Below are positions 6,625-12,844 of a stretch of DNA of 12,844 bases, one piece after another (position 1 is the stretch's first letter; every line of letters begins with the position of its first letter). The notes below the pieces were generated by a model. That model ran no database searches. It was not told the DNA's origin and was given only the letters and a program-made list of their open reading frames with translations. A program made the position numbers and the translations under genes. The stretch is from Spartobacteria bacterium (GTDB lineage: Bacteria; Verrucomicrobiota; Verrucomicrobiae; Chthoniobacterales; UBA6821): contig PLEU01000089.1 of NCBI GenBank assembly GCA_003136515.1, positions 6,080 through 18,923 on the forward strand, read 5' to 3'.

Positions 6625-7635
6625 TTACTCTGCTATCGCAACAGGAGCGGTTTCCACAAGACCAGGCTCGAACTTGAGGCCGAGGCCGAGGCCGAGCTGG
6701 ACAAGCTTGTCCTTGATCTCATTGAGAGACTTTTTACCAAAATTGCGGTACTTGAGCATCTCCGCTTCGCTCTTCTGGGCAAGCTGGCCGACGGTGGTGA
6801 TGTTGGCGTTGTTGAGGCAGTTTGCAGCCCGGACAGAGAGTTCGATCTCATTGACGCTCATGGCGAGGAGCTTCTTGAGGCGGCTATTTTCCTGGCTGAC
6901 TTCGGCAGGGGTCTCGTCGAACTCTACCTGAGTGTCGTCGAAGTTCACAAATACATCGAGATGATGGCGCAGAATGGCCGCCGATTGAAGTAGTGCCTCA
7001 TCGGGAGTCAGCCGTCCGTCCGTCCAGATCTCAAGTATGAGTTTGTCGTAGTCGGTGCGTTGGCCAACGCGGGTCTGCTCGACCGCATACTTGACCTTGG
7101 TGACGGGAGAGAAAATGGAATCAATCGCAATGACGCCGATTGGCTTATCGGGGCTCTTGTTCTCATCTCCGGTAGCAAAGCCGCGTCCGACTTTAACCTC
7201 AAATTCAGCATCGAATTTCATCTTCTTGTCGAGAGTGCAGATGTGCTGGTCGGGATTGAGAACCTCGCACTGTGCGGTGGACTGAATGTCACCGGCAGTG
7301 ACGACCCCCTGCTTATTGACAGAAAGGGTCAGATTGCGGGGTTCATGGTCGTGAGCCTTGAATTTAACCCTCTTGAGGTTGAGGATGATCTCGACGACAT
7401 CCTCCACGATGCCGGGGATGCTGGTGAATTCATGAGGTGCCCCCTCGATTTTTACGGAAGTGATAGCAGCTCCTTCTAGTGAGGAGAGCAGAGTGCGACG
7501 CAGCGAATTGCCAATGGTATGTCCGTAGCCAGCCTCAAAGGGCTCGGCGACAAATTTCGCGAAAGTTTCTGTGGCTGTCTTCTCGTCCTTGACGAGAGTT
7601 TTCGGCATTTCGAAGCGACCGAGTCGGATAGGCAT
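6625..7635 (-). CDS. rpoA: DNA-directed RNA polymerase alpha subunit
   Basis: A 336-residue protein with both alpha domains. The N-terminal dimerisation and assembly domain includes EPFEAGYGHTIGNSLRR (31-47), LLSSLEGAAITSVKIEG and LNPDQHICTL (126-135). The C-terminal domain (about 255-320) carries the DNA and activator-binding helices, including the VRAANCLNNANI segment, which holds the Arg equivalent to the UP-element contact, and YRNFGKKSLNEIKDKL. The start at 7635 (MPIRLGRFEMPK) has no Shine-Dalgarno sequence; an in-frame Met at residue 10 is the alternative, but the longer form resembles relatives I know. It is followed by rplQ. Unusually, the gene upstream is glnA with its own terminator rather than rpsD, so rpoA must have its own promoter in 7636-7860. 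Confidence 0.97.
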   Translation of the reverse strand: MPIRLGRFEMPKTLVKDEKTATETFAKFVAEPFEAGYGHTIGNSLRRTLLSSLEGAAITSVKIEGAPHEFTSIPGIVEDVVEIILNLKRVKFKAHDHEPRNLTLSVNKQGVVTAGDIQSTAQCEVLNPDQHICTLDKKMKFDAEFEVKVGRGFATGDENKSPDKPIGVIAIDSIFSPVTKVKYAVEQTRVGQRTDYDKLILEIWTDGRLTPDEALLQSAAILRHHLDVFVNFDDTQVEFDETPAEVSQENSRLKKLLAMSVNEIELSVRAANCLNNANITTVGQLAQKSEAEMLKYRNFGKKSLNEIKDKLVQLGLGLGLKFEPGLVETAPVAIAE

Positions 7636-7727
7636 GGTGTGTTATGTATCCCGGGCCTGATGCCTTTATTCTCATGGAGAAATCAGCAACTAGTTAGGGA
7701 ATTTTTATGTTCACGTTGCCGGGTTTC

Positions 7728-7769
7728 CCTTGGCGCTTTTGGTAATCTGCAAGTGCAGGCTACCCAAGG
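7728..7769. other. Nested hairpin in the rpoA upstream region
   Basis: CCTTGG (7728-7733) and CCAAGG (7764-7769) bracket an inner structure GGTA-AT-CTGC-AAGT-GCAG-GC-TACC (7741-7764). The outer and innermost pairs are perfect; the GGTA/TACC arm competes for one base with the outer arm. It falls in the roughly 230 bases between the glnA terminator and the rpoA start, so it could sit in the rpoA leader. No T run follows it, so it is not a simple terminator. No known leader family is recognised. Confidence 0.35.
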
Positions 7770-7803
7770 ACCGACGGCAGAGGATTTCTTTGCGCAGCCC
7801 ACT

Positions 7804-7831
7804 ATCCTATGACATGCTTCTTCGTCCGCAA
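7804..7831 (-). promoter_or_regulatory. Weak candidate promoter for rpoA-rplQ
   Basis: On the minus strand TTGCGG (7826-7831) is followed after 16 nt by TAGGAT (7804-7809). The match to a housekeeping promoter is only moderate. It is placed just downstream of the glnA terminator and would give a leader of about 160 nt that contains the nested hairpin. Other weak candidates nearer the gene exist. Confidence 0.25.
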
Positions 7832-7862
7832 GTAAAATTCAGCAGATCTTTCTACCTCCCCC

Positions 7863-7899
7863 AAAAAAAGCGCCACCCATTTCCAGGGTGGCGCCTTTT
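7863..7899 (-). terminator. Intrinsic terminator of glnA
   Basis: On the minus strand a 9-bp perfect stem GCGCCACCC/GGGTGGCGC (7870-7878 with 7886-7894) closes a 7-nt loop. It is extended by G.T and A-T pairs and followed by a run of seven Ts. It starts about 22 nt after the glnA stop codon. Confidence 0.92.
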
Positions 7900-7920
7900 G
7901 GATGAGAGCCGGACGGCAAT

Positions 7921-8943
7921 TTACTTCTGAGGAACAGTTGCGATCGTCTGAAGAATGCGGCTGGCGATCTTGTAAGGGTCGCCTTGGGAATTTGGACGAC
8001 GATCCTCAAGATAACCCTTGTATCCGGCAGGGATGAAGCTGTTTGGAACGCGGATGGAAGCGCCACGGTTGGCAACGCCCCAGTTAAACTTATCGATCGA
8101 TTGGGTCTCATGAAGACCAGTCAGACGGAGGTGGTTGTCAGGACCATATACTGCGATGTGCTCGTTCTTGTACTTGTCAAAGGCTTCCATGAGCTTCTCG
8201 AAGTATTTCTTGCCACCCTTTTCACGCATGAACTTGGTGGAGAAGTTGGAGTGCATTCCGGAACCGTTCCAATCGGTATCCTTACCAAGGGGCTTGCAAT
8301 GATAGTTCACATCGACCCCATAGCTCTCACAAAGACGCTGTAGGAGGTAGCGGGCCATCCACATCTCGTCGGCGGCTTTCTTGGAGCCTTTTCCGAAGAT
8401 CTGGAATTCCCACTGGCCCTTGGCCACTTCCGCGTTAATTCCTTCGTGGTTAATGCCGGCCTCAAGACATAGTTCAAGATGGGTATCGACGATTTCGCGT
8501 GCAATGTCCCCCATGAGTCCATAACCGACTCCGCAGTAGTAGCGTCCCTGTCCTTCGGAAGGAAAGCCGCTTTTCGGGAAGCCCAGAGGAGCGCCATCTT
8601 TCCAGAGAAAATATTCCTGTTCGAAGCCGAACCAAGTGTCAGGGTCATCAAGGATGGTCGCGCGGGCATTCGTGGAGTGCGGGGTGCCATCTGCATGCAT
8701 AACTTCGCAGAGGACGAGAACGCCATTTTCCTTGGTCGGATCGGGATAGGAAGCCACCGGCTTAAGCACGCAATCGGAGCTGTGTCCCTCCGCTTGGCGG
8801 GTGGAACTGCCATCAAAGCCCCAGTTTGGGAGATCCTTGAGGGTTGGGGACTTCGTAAACTCCTTAATCAGAGTCTTGCCGCGTAGGTTCGGAACGGGTT
8901 CATAGCCGTCGAGCCATATGTATTCGAGTTTGTACTTGGCCAT
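7921..8943 (-). CDS. glnA: Glutamine synthetase, type II (eukaryote-like)
   Basis: A 340-residue enzyme that makes glutamine from glutamate, ammonia and ATP in the cytoplasm. The length and motifs are those of GSII, not the ~470-residue bacterial GSI: NWGFDGSST at 40-48, FGFEQEY at 105-111 (metal-ligand Glu residues), EVAKGQWEFQI near 162-172, NGSGMHSN at 216-223 (substrate and ammonia region) and NRGASIRVP at 272-280. The frame is open upstream to 9054, but the added residues are not GS-like, and MAKYKLEYIWLDGYEP is the natural N-terminus; no Shine-Dalgarno sequence precedes it. GSII lacks the adenylylation loop of GSI, so control is expected at transcription. A candidate sigma-54 promoter lies about 110 nt upstream and a terminator follows. 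GSII is known from eukaryotes and several bacterial phyla. Confidence 0.97.
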   Translation of the reverse strand: MAKYKLEYIWLDGYEPVPNLRGKTLIKEFTKSPTLKDLPNWGFDGSSTRQAEGHSSDCVLKPVASYPDPTKENGVLVLCEVMHADGTPHSTNARATILDDPDTWFGFEQEYFLWKDGAPLGFPKSGFPSEGQGRYYCGVGYGLMGDIAREIVDTHLELCLEAGINHEGINAEVAKGQWEFQIFGKGSKKAADEMWMARYLLQRLCESYGVDVNYHCKPLGKDTDWNGSGMHSNFSTKFMREKGGKKYFEKLMEAFDKYKNEHIAVYGPDNHLRLTGLHETQSIDKFNWGVANRGASIRVPNSFIPAGYKGYLEDRRPNSQGDPYKIASRILQTIATVPQK

Positions 8944-9052
8944 ATAGGATGGGGTGTTTGTGGTGTCCTGCTGTCGTTTTTTATTCAGATTGCACCGTGC
9001 GGACTCCCGGTGAGGCTGATGACCCAACTGTAGGATCGGGTAAAAGGGTATC

Positions 9053-9070
9053 AAGCAACTTCAATGCCAA
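9053..9070 (-). promoter_or_regulatory. Candidate sigma-54 promoter for glnA
   Basis: On the minus strand the sequence TTGGCATTGAAGTTGCTT matches the sigma-54 consensus TGGCACG-N4-TTGC(A/T) at 10 of 12 defined positions, with the diagnostic GG and GC separated by exactly 10 nt. Initiation would be near 9043, giving a leader of about 100 nt before the glnA start. No sigma-70 promoter as convincing is visible for glnA. An enhancer site would have to lie upstream, in or beyond the kinase promoter; none is recognised. Confidence 0.5.
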
Positions 9071-9120
9071 CATCGACGCATCCTATGCATCAGGACGTTT
9101 TCCACCCAATAGAGGATTCC

Positions 9121-9147
9121 TTGATACTACGTGCAGGACGATACAAT
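9121..9147 (+). promoter_or_regulatory. Candidate sigma-70 promoter of the mini-kinase/phosphatase pair
   Basis: TTGATA (9121-9126) and TACAAT (9142-9147) each match the consensus hexamers at five of six positions. The spacer is 15 nt, shorter than the usual 17. Transcription would start only about 7 nt before the ATG at 9162, giving a very short or nearly leaderless message; consistently, no Shine-Dalgarno sequence is present. Confidence 0.45.
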
Positions 9148-9161
9148 CTAGGCAAAGCATA

Positions 9162-9611
9162 ATGATCACTGTAAAGGATACACTTCGGGCCACCGTCCGA
9201 GTCAGCTTTGACGGCCAAGTGACCAAGCAGTTCCACGGCCCTAGGGCACGCGAACGCTTTGAAAACGAGGTGAGGGTGCTCAGGCATCTGGAAAAGAGAG
9301 AGTGCCCTTTCGTCCCTCGACTTATCAGCACCGATTCCGAGAAGCTGACCATGGTGACTACGAACTGCGGTTCGCGAGTCGTACATCTGGATAATAAGCG
9401 CTGCGAGGAGATTTTTGACCAGTTGGCGGAATTCAACGTCCGACATGATGACCCTGATATTCGGAATGTCACTTACCGGCAGAGGGATGGACGCTTCTGC
9501 CTCATTGATTTTGAATTTGCATCCATTCTGGATGAACCCAAGAAGGCGACGAGCAAACGCCCCCAAGGAAAAATCAGAAAGAAACCCTTCCGGAAGATAC
9601 ATGGCGGCTAA
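9162..9611 (+). CDS. Minimal protein-kinase-like protein
   Basis: A 149-residue protein with protein-kinase core motifs in order. Lys22 lies in a beta3-like strand (VTKQFHG), and Glu34 or Glu36 in the following helix (RFENEVRVLRHLE). A hinge-like strand KLTMVTTNCGSR comes next. The catalytic loop HDDPDIRN (95-102) has exact HxDxxxxN spacing (Asp97, Asn102), and LIDFEFA (114-120) replaces DFG with DFE, as in atypical small kinases of the RIO or Bud32 type. The protein ends soon after DFE with a highly basic tail (about 126-146), so the activation segment and nearly all of the usual C-lobe are absent. The start at 9162 was chosen because upstream in-frame sequence to 8949 is not protein-like. 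Its last 11 nt overlap the start of the PP2C gene. It may be an active mini-kinase or a pseudokinase partner of the phosphatase. Confidence 0.75.
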   Translation: MITVKDTLRATVRVSFDGQVTKQFHGPRARERFENEVRVLRHLEKRECPFVPRLISTDSEKLTMVTTNCGSRVVHLDNKRCEEIFDQLAEFNVRHDDPDIRNVTYRQRDGRFCLIDFEFASILDEPKKATSKRPQGKIRKKPFRKIHGG

Positions 9612-10455
9612 AGCAGTTCATTCAGACATTTCTCCTGCCAACGTGCCCGGACAGACACTAGTCCGATGGTCAGGTCATACTGACCGGGGGCGCGTCAGAA
9701 AAAACAATGAAGATGCCTTTCTTGGCATTGCAATAGATGCTCATGAGGTGCGTCACCTAGGTAAAGTCGGAGAAGCTGATGGAACTAGCGTTGATCTTGT
9801 ATTTGCAGTCAGCGACGGGATGGGTGGTGCGCAGGCAGGGGAGTTTGCCAGCCGGATCGCTGTGGAAAAAATTACGCGGATGCTACCGCCGCTCTTCAAG
9901 CAACGGGCCTCCGGACTCACCGCTGGATTTGAAGATGTGTTGGAAGAGCTTTTTGCCGAAATCCACAGGGCCATGCTCTACCTAGGGTCCAGCTACGAGG
10001 AGTGTCATGGTATGGGTGCGACCCTAAGTCTTTGCTGGTTCACCCCAGAGTGGATGTACTTTGCTCATGTCGGGGACAGCCGCATCTACTATCTTCCCTC
10101 GACCGGAGTAATTAAACAGCTCTCCGAGGATGATACCCATGTGGGATGGCTTCAACGAACTGGCTCCATCAATGAGCGGGAGGCGAAGCATCATCCGCGT
10201 CGGAACTTGCTCCAGAAAGCTCTCGGCGCGGGACACCAGTTTGTTAGCCCTCAGCTTGGGTCTGTGGGATACGGTCTGGGTGACCGGTTCCTCCTTTGCA
10301 CAGATGGGGTTACCGACGCCATCTACAACGACCAGCTGCCCGGCATGATAGCCGACTGCACGAATGCACGCTCACCGGCTCATCACCTCGTGGATGAGGC
10401 AGTCACCCACTCGGGGCGTGACAATGCAACGGCAATTATTGTGACTATTGGGTAA
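9601..10455 (+). CDS. PP2C-family serine/threonine phosphatase
   Basis: A 284-residue metal-dependent phosphatase (PPM/PP2C) with every core motif: SGHTDRGRVRKNNEDAF (24-40, Asp38), VSDGMGG (70-76, metal-binding Asp72-Gly73), GMGATL (137-142), HVGDSRIYYL (156-165), CTDGVTD (233-239, Asp235) and SGRDNATAIIV (271-281, Asp274). All the expected metal ligands are present, so it should be active. No membrane segment or sensor domain is attached, similar to Stp/PrpC-type enzymes that reverse Hanks-type kinase phosphorylation. The ATG at 9601 overlaps the kinase-like gene by 11 nt and has GGAAG shortly upstream; the longer frame from 9415 would run through the kinase gene in another frame and is not PP2C-like. 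Translational coupling suggests roughly matched production of the two proteins. The next gene, rpiB, is convergent. Confidence 0.95.
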   Translation: MAAKAVHSDISPANVPGQTLVRWSGHTDRGRVRKNNEDAFLGIAIDAHEVRHLGKVGEADGTSVDLVFAVSDGMGGAQAGEFASRIAVEKITRMLPPLFKQRASGLTAGFEDVLEELFAEIHRAMLYLGSSYEECHGMGATLSLCWFTPEWMYFAHVGDSRIYYLPSTGVIKQLSEDDTHVGWLQRTGSINEREAKHHPRRNLLQKALGAGHQFVSPQLGSVGYGLGDRFLLCTDGVTDAIYNDQLPGMIADCTNARSPAHHLVDEAVTHSGRDNATAIIVTIG

Positions 10456-10469
10456 TCTGTTCAGGTTTA

Positions 10470-10483
10470 GGACTATCAAGTCC
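10470..10483. other. Small hairpin between the convergent PP2C and rpiB genes
   Basis: GGACT-ATCA-AGTCC forms a 5-bp stem with a 4-nt loop, 15 nt after the PP2C stop; a competing AGGAC/GTCCT pairing also exists (10469-10473 with 10486-10490). Neither is followed by a T run, so termination by it is doubtful. Confidence 0.2.
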
Positions 10484-10531
10484 AGTGTCCTTTCCGAGTG
10501 GAAAATCGCAGATCAGGTGTCCGGTGAGCCC

Positions 10532-10984
10532 TCAGATCATCGGAAGGCCGGCCTCGTACTTCGCTAGTTCCTCTATGCGCTTAACATGGCGTCCTCCCTC
10601 AAAAGGGGTGGTGAGCCAGATATTGACAAGCCGCTTGGCAGTTTCCAGCGAAACCATGCGTTCCCCAATGGAAAGGACATTGGCATTGTTATGCTGACTG
10701 GCCAACCGTGCCGTATCATCACTCCAAGCTATCGCACATCGGATCCCCTTCACTTTATTTGCGGCGATGGCCTCGCCGTTACCCGAACCGCCTATGACAA
10801 TTCCCTTCTGGGCTTCACCGCTCGCAACCTTCTCAGCGGCAGGTATGCACCAAAGTGGATAATCCGTGGAGTCTGTGGTGTGGGTTCCGCAATCCAGAAC
10901 CTCGTAACCCTCTGTGCAGAGCATCTCGGCAAGAGCCTTCTTGTACTGGAAACCGGCGTGATCGCTGCCAAGGGAGATTTTCAT
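10532..10984 (-). CDS. rpiB: Ribose-5-phosphate isomerase B (RpiB/LacAB family)
   Basis: A 150-residue enzyme interconverting ribose 5-phosphate and ribulose 5-phosphate in the pentose phosphate pathway. It starts with the family signature MKISLGSDHAGFQYK (Asp8-His9) and has the phosphate-binding GGSGNGE (65-71), IAANKVKGIRCA, QHNNANVL and the C-terminal TTPFEGGRHVKRIEEL. Where the E. coli enzyme has its catalytic Cys (in a CGTG motif), this protein has Gly; the Glu at position 71 in GGSGNGE matches the arrangement in the mycobacterial enzyme, whose catalytic base is a Glu. The gene lies 27 nt downstream of the protease gene on the same strand with no terminator between, so the two may be cotranscribed. 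Some RpiB relatives also act on allose 6-phosphate or galactose 6-phosphate. Confidence 0.95.
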   Translation of the reverse strand: MKISLGSDHAGFQYKKALAEMLCTEGYEVLDCGTHTTDSTDYPLWCIPAAEKVASGEAQKGIVIGGSGNGEAIAANKVKGIRCAIAWSDDTARLASQHNNANVLSIGERMVSLETAKRLVNIWLTTPFEGGRHVKRIEELAKYEAGLPMI

Positions 10985-11011
10985 AATTCTTAGGTAGCGT
11001 TTCTTTCAGGA

Positions 11012-12727
11012 CTACGCCAGCCCTGAACATGAATTGCGGCAGAATCGTAACCTGAATAACGCAAAGACTCCCCCAAGCGACACAAGCAGGATGTCACGTG
11101 GCTCGGGAACATCGTCAACCGCCCATGCGAGCCCGTAGGGTTGCGAATCATAGTTGTCGGAGAGGCCGAAGAGGTTAGTGGAGTAATCGACCGCAAGGAA
11201 ATAGTTGCCGGAATCCTGAAGTTGGAAATATAGCTCTTGTGTAGTGCTCACAGGACTAATGCTCTGGGCAACCATCTGATCACTTCCCCCGGGGAGCACT
11301 CGATAAACCATTAGATCTAGTTCGGCCTGGGCAATATCGACATAGCTGCCGACAGCGCTGTTCCAGGACGAATCCCTGAGCCAGCAGAGAGTGATGGCGA
11401 TCTGCTCGCCAGAATACAGTTCACTGGCAAACTGGTAGCGATTTGTGCCTCCTAGGAGAGCGGTGTCATATCCCCATCCCTCATTCTGGATGAGGTCATT
11501 GAATCCGGTGGCTGAAAATCCGGGAAAGGTGTCCACATGGGCACTTGTGGTGTACTGAGCAAACGCTTTCGTAAGATCCACCTCACCGGCACCGATAGCG
11601 TAGTCTAGTGCCTGGGTGGTTGTGAGCACTTCATTGGTTATCTGTTGACCGTTATTCCAGCCTGCGAGTTTGTCGGCAGAATTCAGCAACACGGCCTTGA
11701 CGACGACACTCTGAGTCGCTGCATTGGTCAAACCCGATGGAAAATAGGTAGAGGCGCTGTCCAGGAGAGTGGCACCTCCGGTAACTAGGGGCGTTGCGAA
11801 GCTGGTTCCAGCGAGCGAATAATAGGTATAACTATTGCTCGTGATCGACTGGACGACGACGATGGACGTTCCCGGAGCCACTAGATCAACTCCGGGCCGG
11901 GTGGTGGCACCATTATCGTAGTAATAGGTGTTAGTTCCATTATACCAAGCGGTGGGCTGGGGCCCTACGGATGAAAAGGATGCTAGGACATTGTAATAGG
12001 GCGGTCCATCAAGCGCCCCCACAGAAATGACATTATAGCTGGATGCAGGCCCTCCGACGGAACCGGCGGATGGGCCGTTATTGCCCGCGGCTGCCACAAT
12101 GGTGGTGTTAGGATTGGCCGCGGCAGCCGAATCAACAACGAGACTCAGCACACCCGCACCCGCAGCATCTGAAGAGTCGCCTATGCTTGTAGAGATCACA
12201 TTCGCATGAGAGGCAGCATAACCATACGCAGAAATGCTTGAGGTGGAGATAGCGAAAGAGCCGTCAGAGTTTATAGAAGTTGCGAGCGCCGCAGATCCCA
12301 GGGTCGTGAGAGGGGCGATTCCCGTGTTATAGTAATAGAAAGCTCCATTTGTCGTAGGAGCGTACCCACCCAGCAGCGAGGCGCACCACGTGGCATGGAG
12401 GCCGGCATTCGTCACGGTATCTGGGGAAGCATAAGTGTAGGCTAGGTTTGAGATCGCCTCTGCAGGATAAAGATTCGTCCCGACAAGTTGTGCATCCACA
12501 ACCCAAGCTGTGGTATTTTGTCCGTAAATCCCATTGTTATACCAAGTCGTGGCTTCCAGAAGATCATCAAGATGGACTAGGGTATTATTGCTATCCATGC
12601 CGTAAAATGCGGGAATCGGCTCAGACTCGATCAGATTCTCCGCATCTAGGGTGTGACATGGAACACCTAAGGCCAGTGCAAGGAAAAGAGCAGGAATATT
12701 CCTGCTGCAATGGTTCAAAACTGACAT
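11012..12727 (-). CDS. Exported subtilisin-family (S8) serine protease with PEP-CTERM tail
   Basis: A 571-residue secreted protein. A signal peptide covers about residues 1-29 (IPALFLALALG core). The S8 fold is shown by VVDAQLVG (Asp78), GLHATWCASLLGG (His111), AAAGNNG (oxyanion Asn216) and the canonical GTSFATP with Ser309. The Asp and His motifs are degenerate: DAQ replaces the usual D(S/T)G, and HATWCAS replaces HGTxVAG, so activity or exact Asp assignment is uncertain. The region around 430-535 is rich in beta strands (QIAITLCWL, ELDLMVYRVL, DSGNYFLAVDYS), like a PPC-type domain behind the protease. The C-terminus is a PEP-CTERM signal: VPEP at 540-543, a hydrophobic segment LLVSLGGVFALF and Arg residues, which targets proteins to exosortase processing. 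The middle is rich in Tyr, Asn, Thr and Ser. No Shine-Dalgarno sequence precedes the ATG. Confidence 0.9.
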   Translation of the reverse strand: MSVLNHCSRNIPALFLALALGVPCHTLDAENLIESEPIPAFYGMDSNNTLVHLDDLLEATTWYNNGIYGQNTTAWVVDAQLVGTNLYPAEAISNLAYTYASPDTVTNAGLHATWCASLLGGYAPTTNGAFYYYNTGIAPLTTLGSAALATSINSDGSFAISTSSISAYGYAASHANVISTSIGDSSDAAGAGVLSLVVDSAAAANPNTTIVAAAGNNGPSAGSVGGPASSYNVISVGALDGPPYYNVLASFSSVGPQPTAWYNGTNTYYYDNGATTRPGVDLVAPGTSIVVVQSITSNSYTYYSLAGTSFATPLVTGGATLLDSASTYFPSGLTNAATQSVVVKAVLLNSADKLAGWNNGQQITNEVLTTTQALDYAIGAGEVDLTKAFAQYTTSAHVDTFPGFSATGFNDLIQNEGWGYDTALLGGTNRYQFASELYSGEQIAITLCWLRDSSWNSAVGSYVDIAQAELDLMVYRVLPGGSDQMVAQSISPVSTTQELYFQLQDSGNYFLAVDYSTNLFGLSDNYDSQPYGLAWAVDDVPEPRDILLVSLGGVFALFRLRFCRNSCSGLA

Positions 12728-12767
12728 ATTGCCGGGGGATAGCAGTGTTGAGCCAAGCTAGGTGCTA

Positions 12768-12779
12768 GATTCCGGAATC
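12768..12779. repeat. 12-bp perfect palindrome upstream of the protease gene
   Basis: GATTCCGGAATC is self-complementary over 12 bp and lies about 41 bp upstream of the protease start, between it and the next gene's stop. It could be an operator for a dimeric regulator or chance; no known regulator site is recognised. Confidence 0.3.
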
Positions 12780-12795
12780 CTGCCAGAGGTGCTGA

Positions 12796-12844
12796 TCATC
12801 CTTCTATTGTGTTGATCTCGACCGGCTCGACCTGGACGCCGTTG
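12796..12844 (-). CDS. 3' end of an unidentified gene (partial)
   Basis: On the minus strand one frame entering from the right edge reads NGVQVEPVEINTIEG and stops at TGA (12796-12798). The residues look like genuine protein, and the other two frames are less protein-like, but only 15 codons are visible, so the family cannot be named. It would run in the same direction as the protease gene, with a 68-nt gap that holds the 12-bp palindrome. Confidence 0.45.
   Translation of the reverse strand, partial: NGVQVEPVEINTIEG

Noticed and set aside
8949..9161. 71-codon N-terminal extension of the kinase-like gene
   Set aside because: Composition is not protein-like and it runs through the candidate promoters of both divergent genes.
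9090..9602. Minus-strand open frame opposite the kinase-like gene
   Set aside because: The plus strand carries ordered kinase motifs; the antisense frame shows none.

Overview
The window looks like a chromosomal stretch from a member of the Verrucomicrobiota or a close PVC relative. The pointers are: a eukaryote-like type II glutamine synthetase of 340 residues; a tandem ACT-domain protein of a kind I associate with Verrucomicrobia; an exported subtilase ending in a VPEP-type PEP-CTERM sorting tail; weak or absent Shine-Dalgarno sequences in front of several genes; and moderate GC content. The assignment is inference, since no 16S gene or marker phylogeny is available here.

Layout. 1-900 is a decayed mobile or accessory region: a broken AAA+ ATPase reading frame on the minus strand, then a compact cluster of 16-bp inverted and direct repeats (746-866) lying against the 3' side of a tRNA-Ser(UGA) gene (901-989, minus). 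990-1508 has no convincing gene but holds an imperfect palindrome of nested stems (1182-1266). 1509-3442 (minus) is a tight three-gene cluster: exported protein of unknown function, second small exported protein (4-nt overlap), and tandem ACT-domain protein. 3499-6027 (plus) is the HrpB-type DEAH helicase, transcribed divergently from that cluster. It ends at a hairpin terminator shared with the convergent rpoA-rplQ pair (7635-6100, minus). glnA (8943-7921, minus) has its own terminator and a good candidate sigma-54 promoter. Divergent from glnA on the plus strand is a pair of genes that overlap by 11 nt: a very small protein-kinase-like protein (149 aa) and a complete PP2C phosphatase (284 aa). 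rpiB (minus) follows convergently, preceded in the same direction by a large subtilisin-family protease with a PEP-CTERM tail. The last 49 bases are the 3' end of another minus-strand gene.

How the genes may work together. rpoA-rplQ, hrpB, rpiB and tRNA-Ser are housekeeping. The most unusual unit is the overlapping mini-kinase/PP2C pair facing glnA. It looks like a coupled protein-phosphorylation switch whose promoter region is shared with, and partly overlaps the upstream control region of, the nitrogen-assimilation gene. A functional link between the switch and nitrogen control is only a hypothesis. The exported protein cluster with the ACT regulator is an unexplained second unit.
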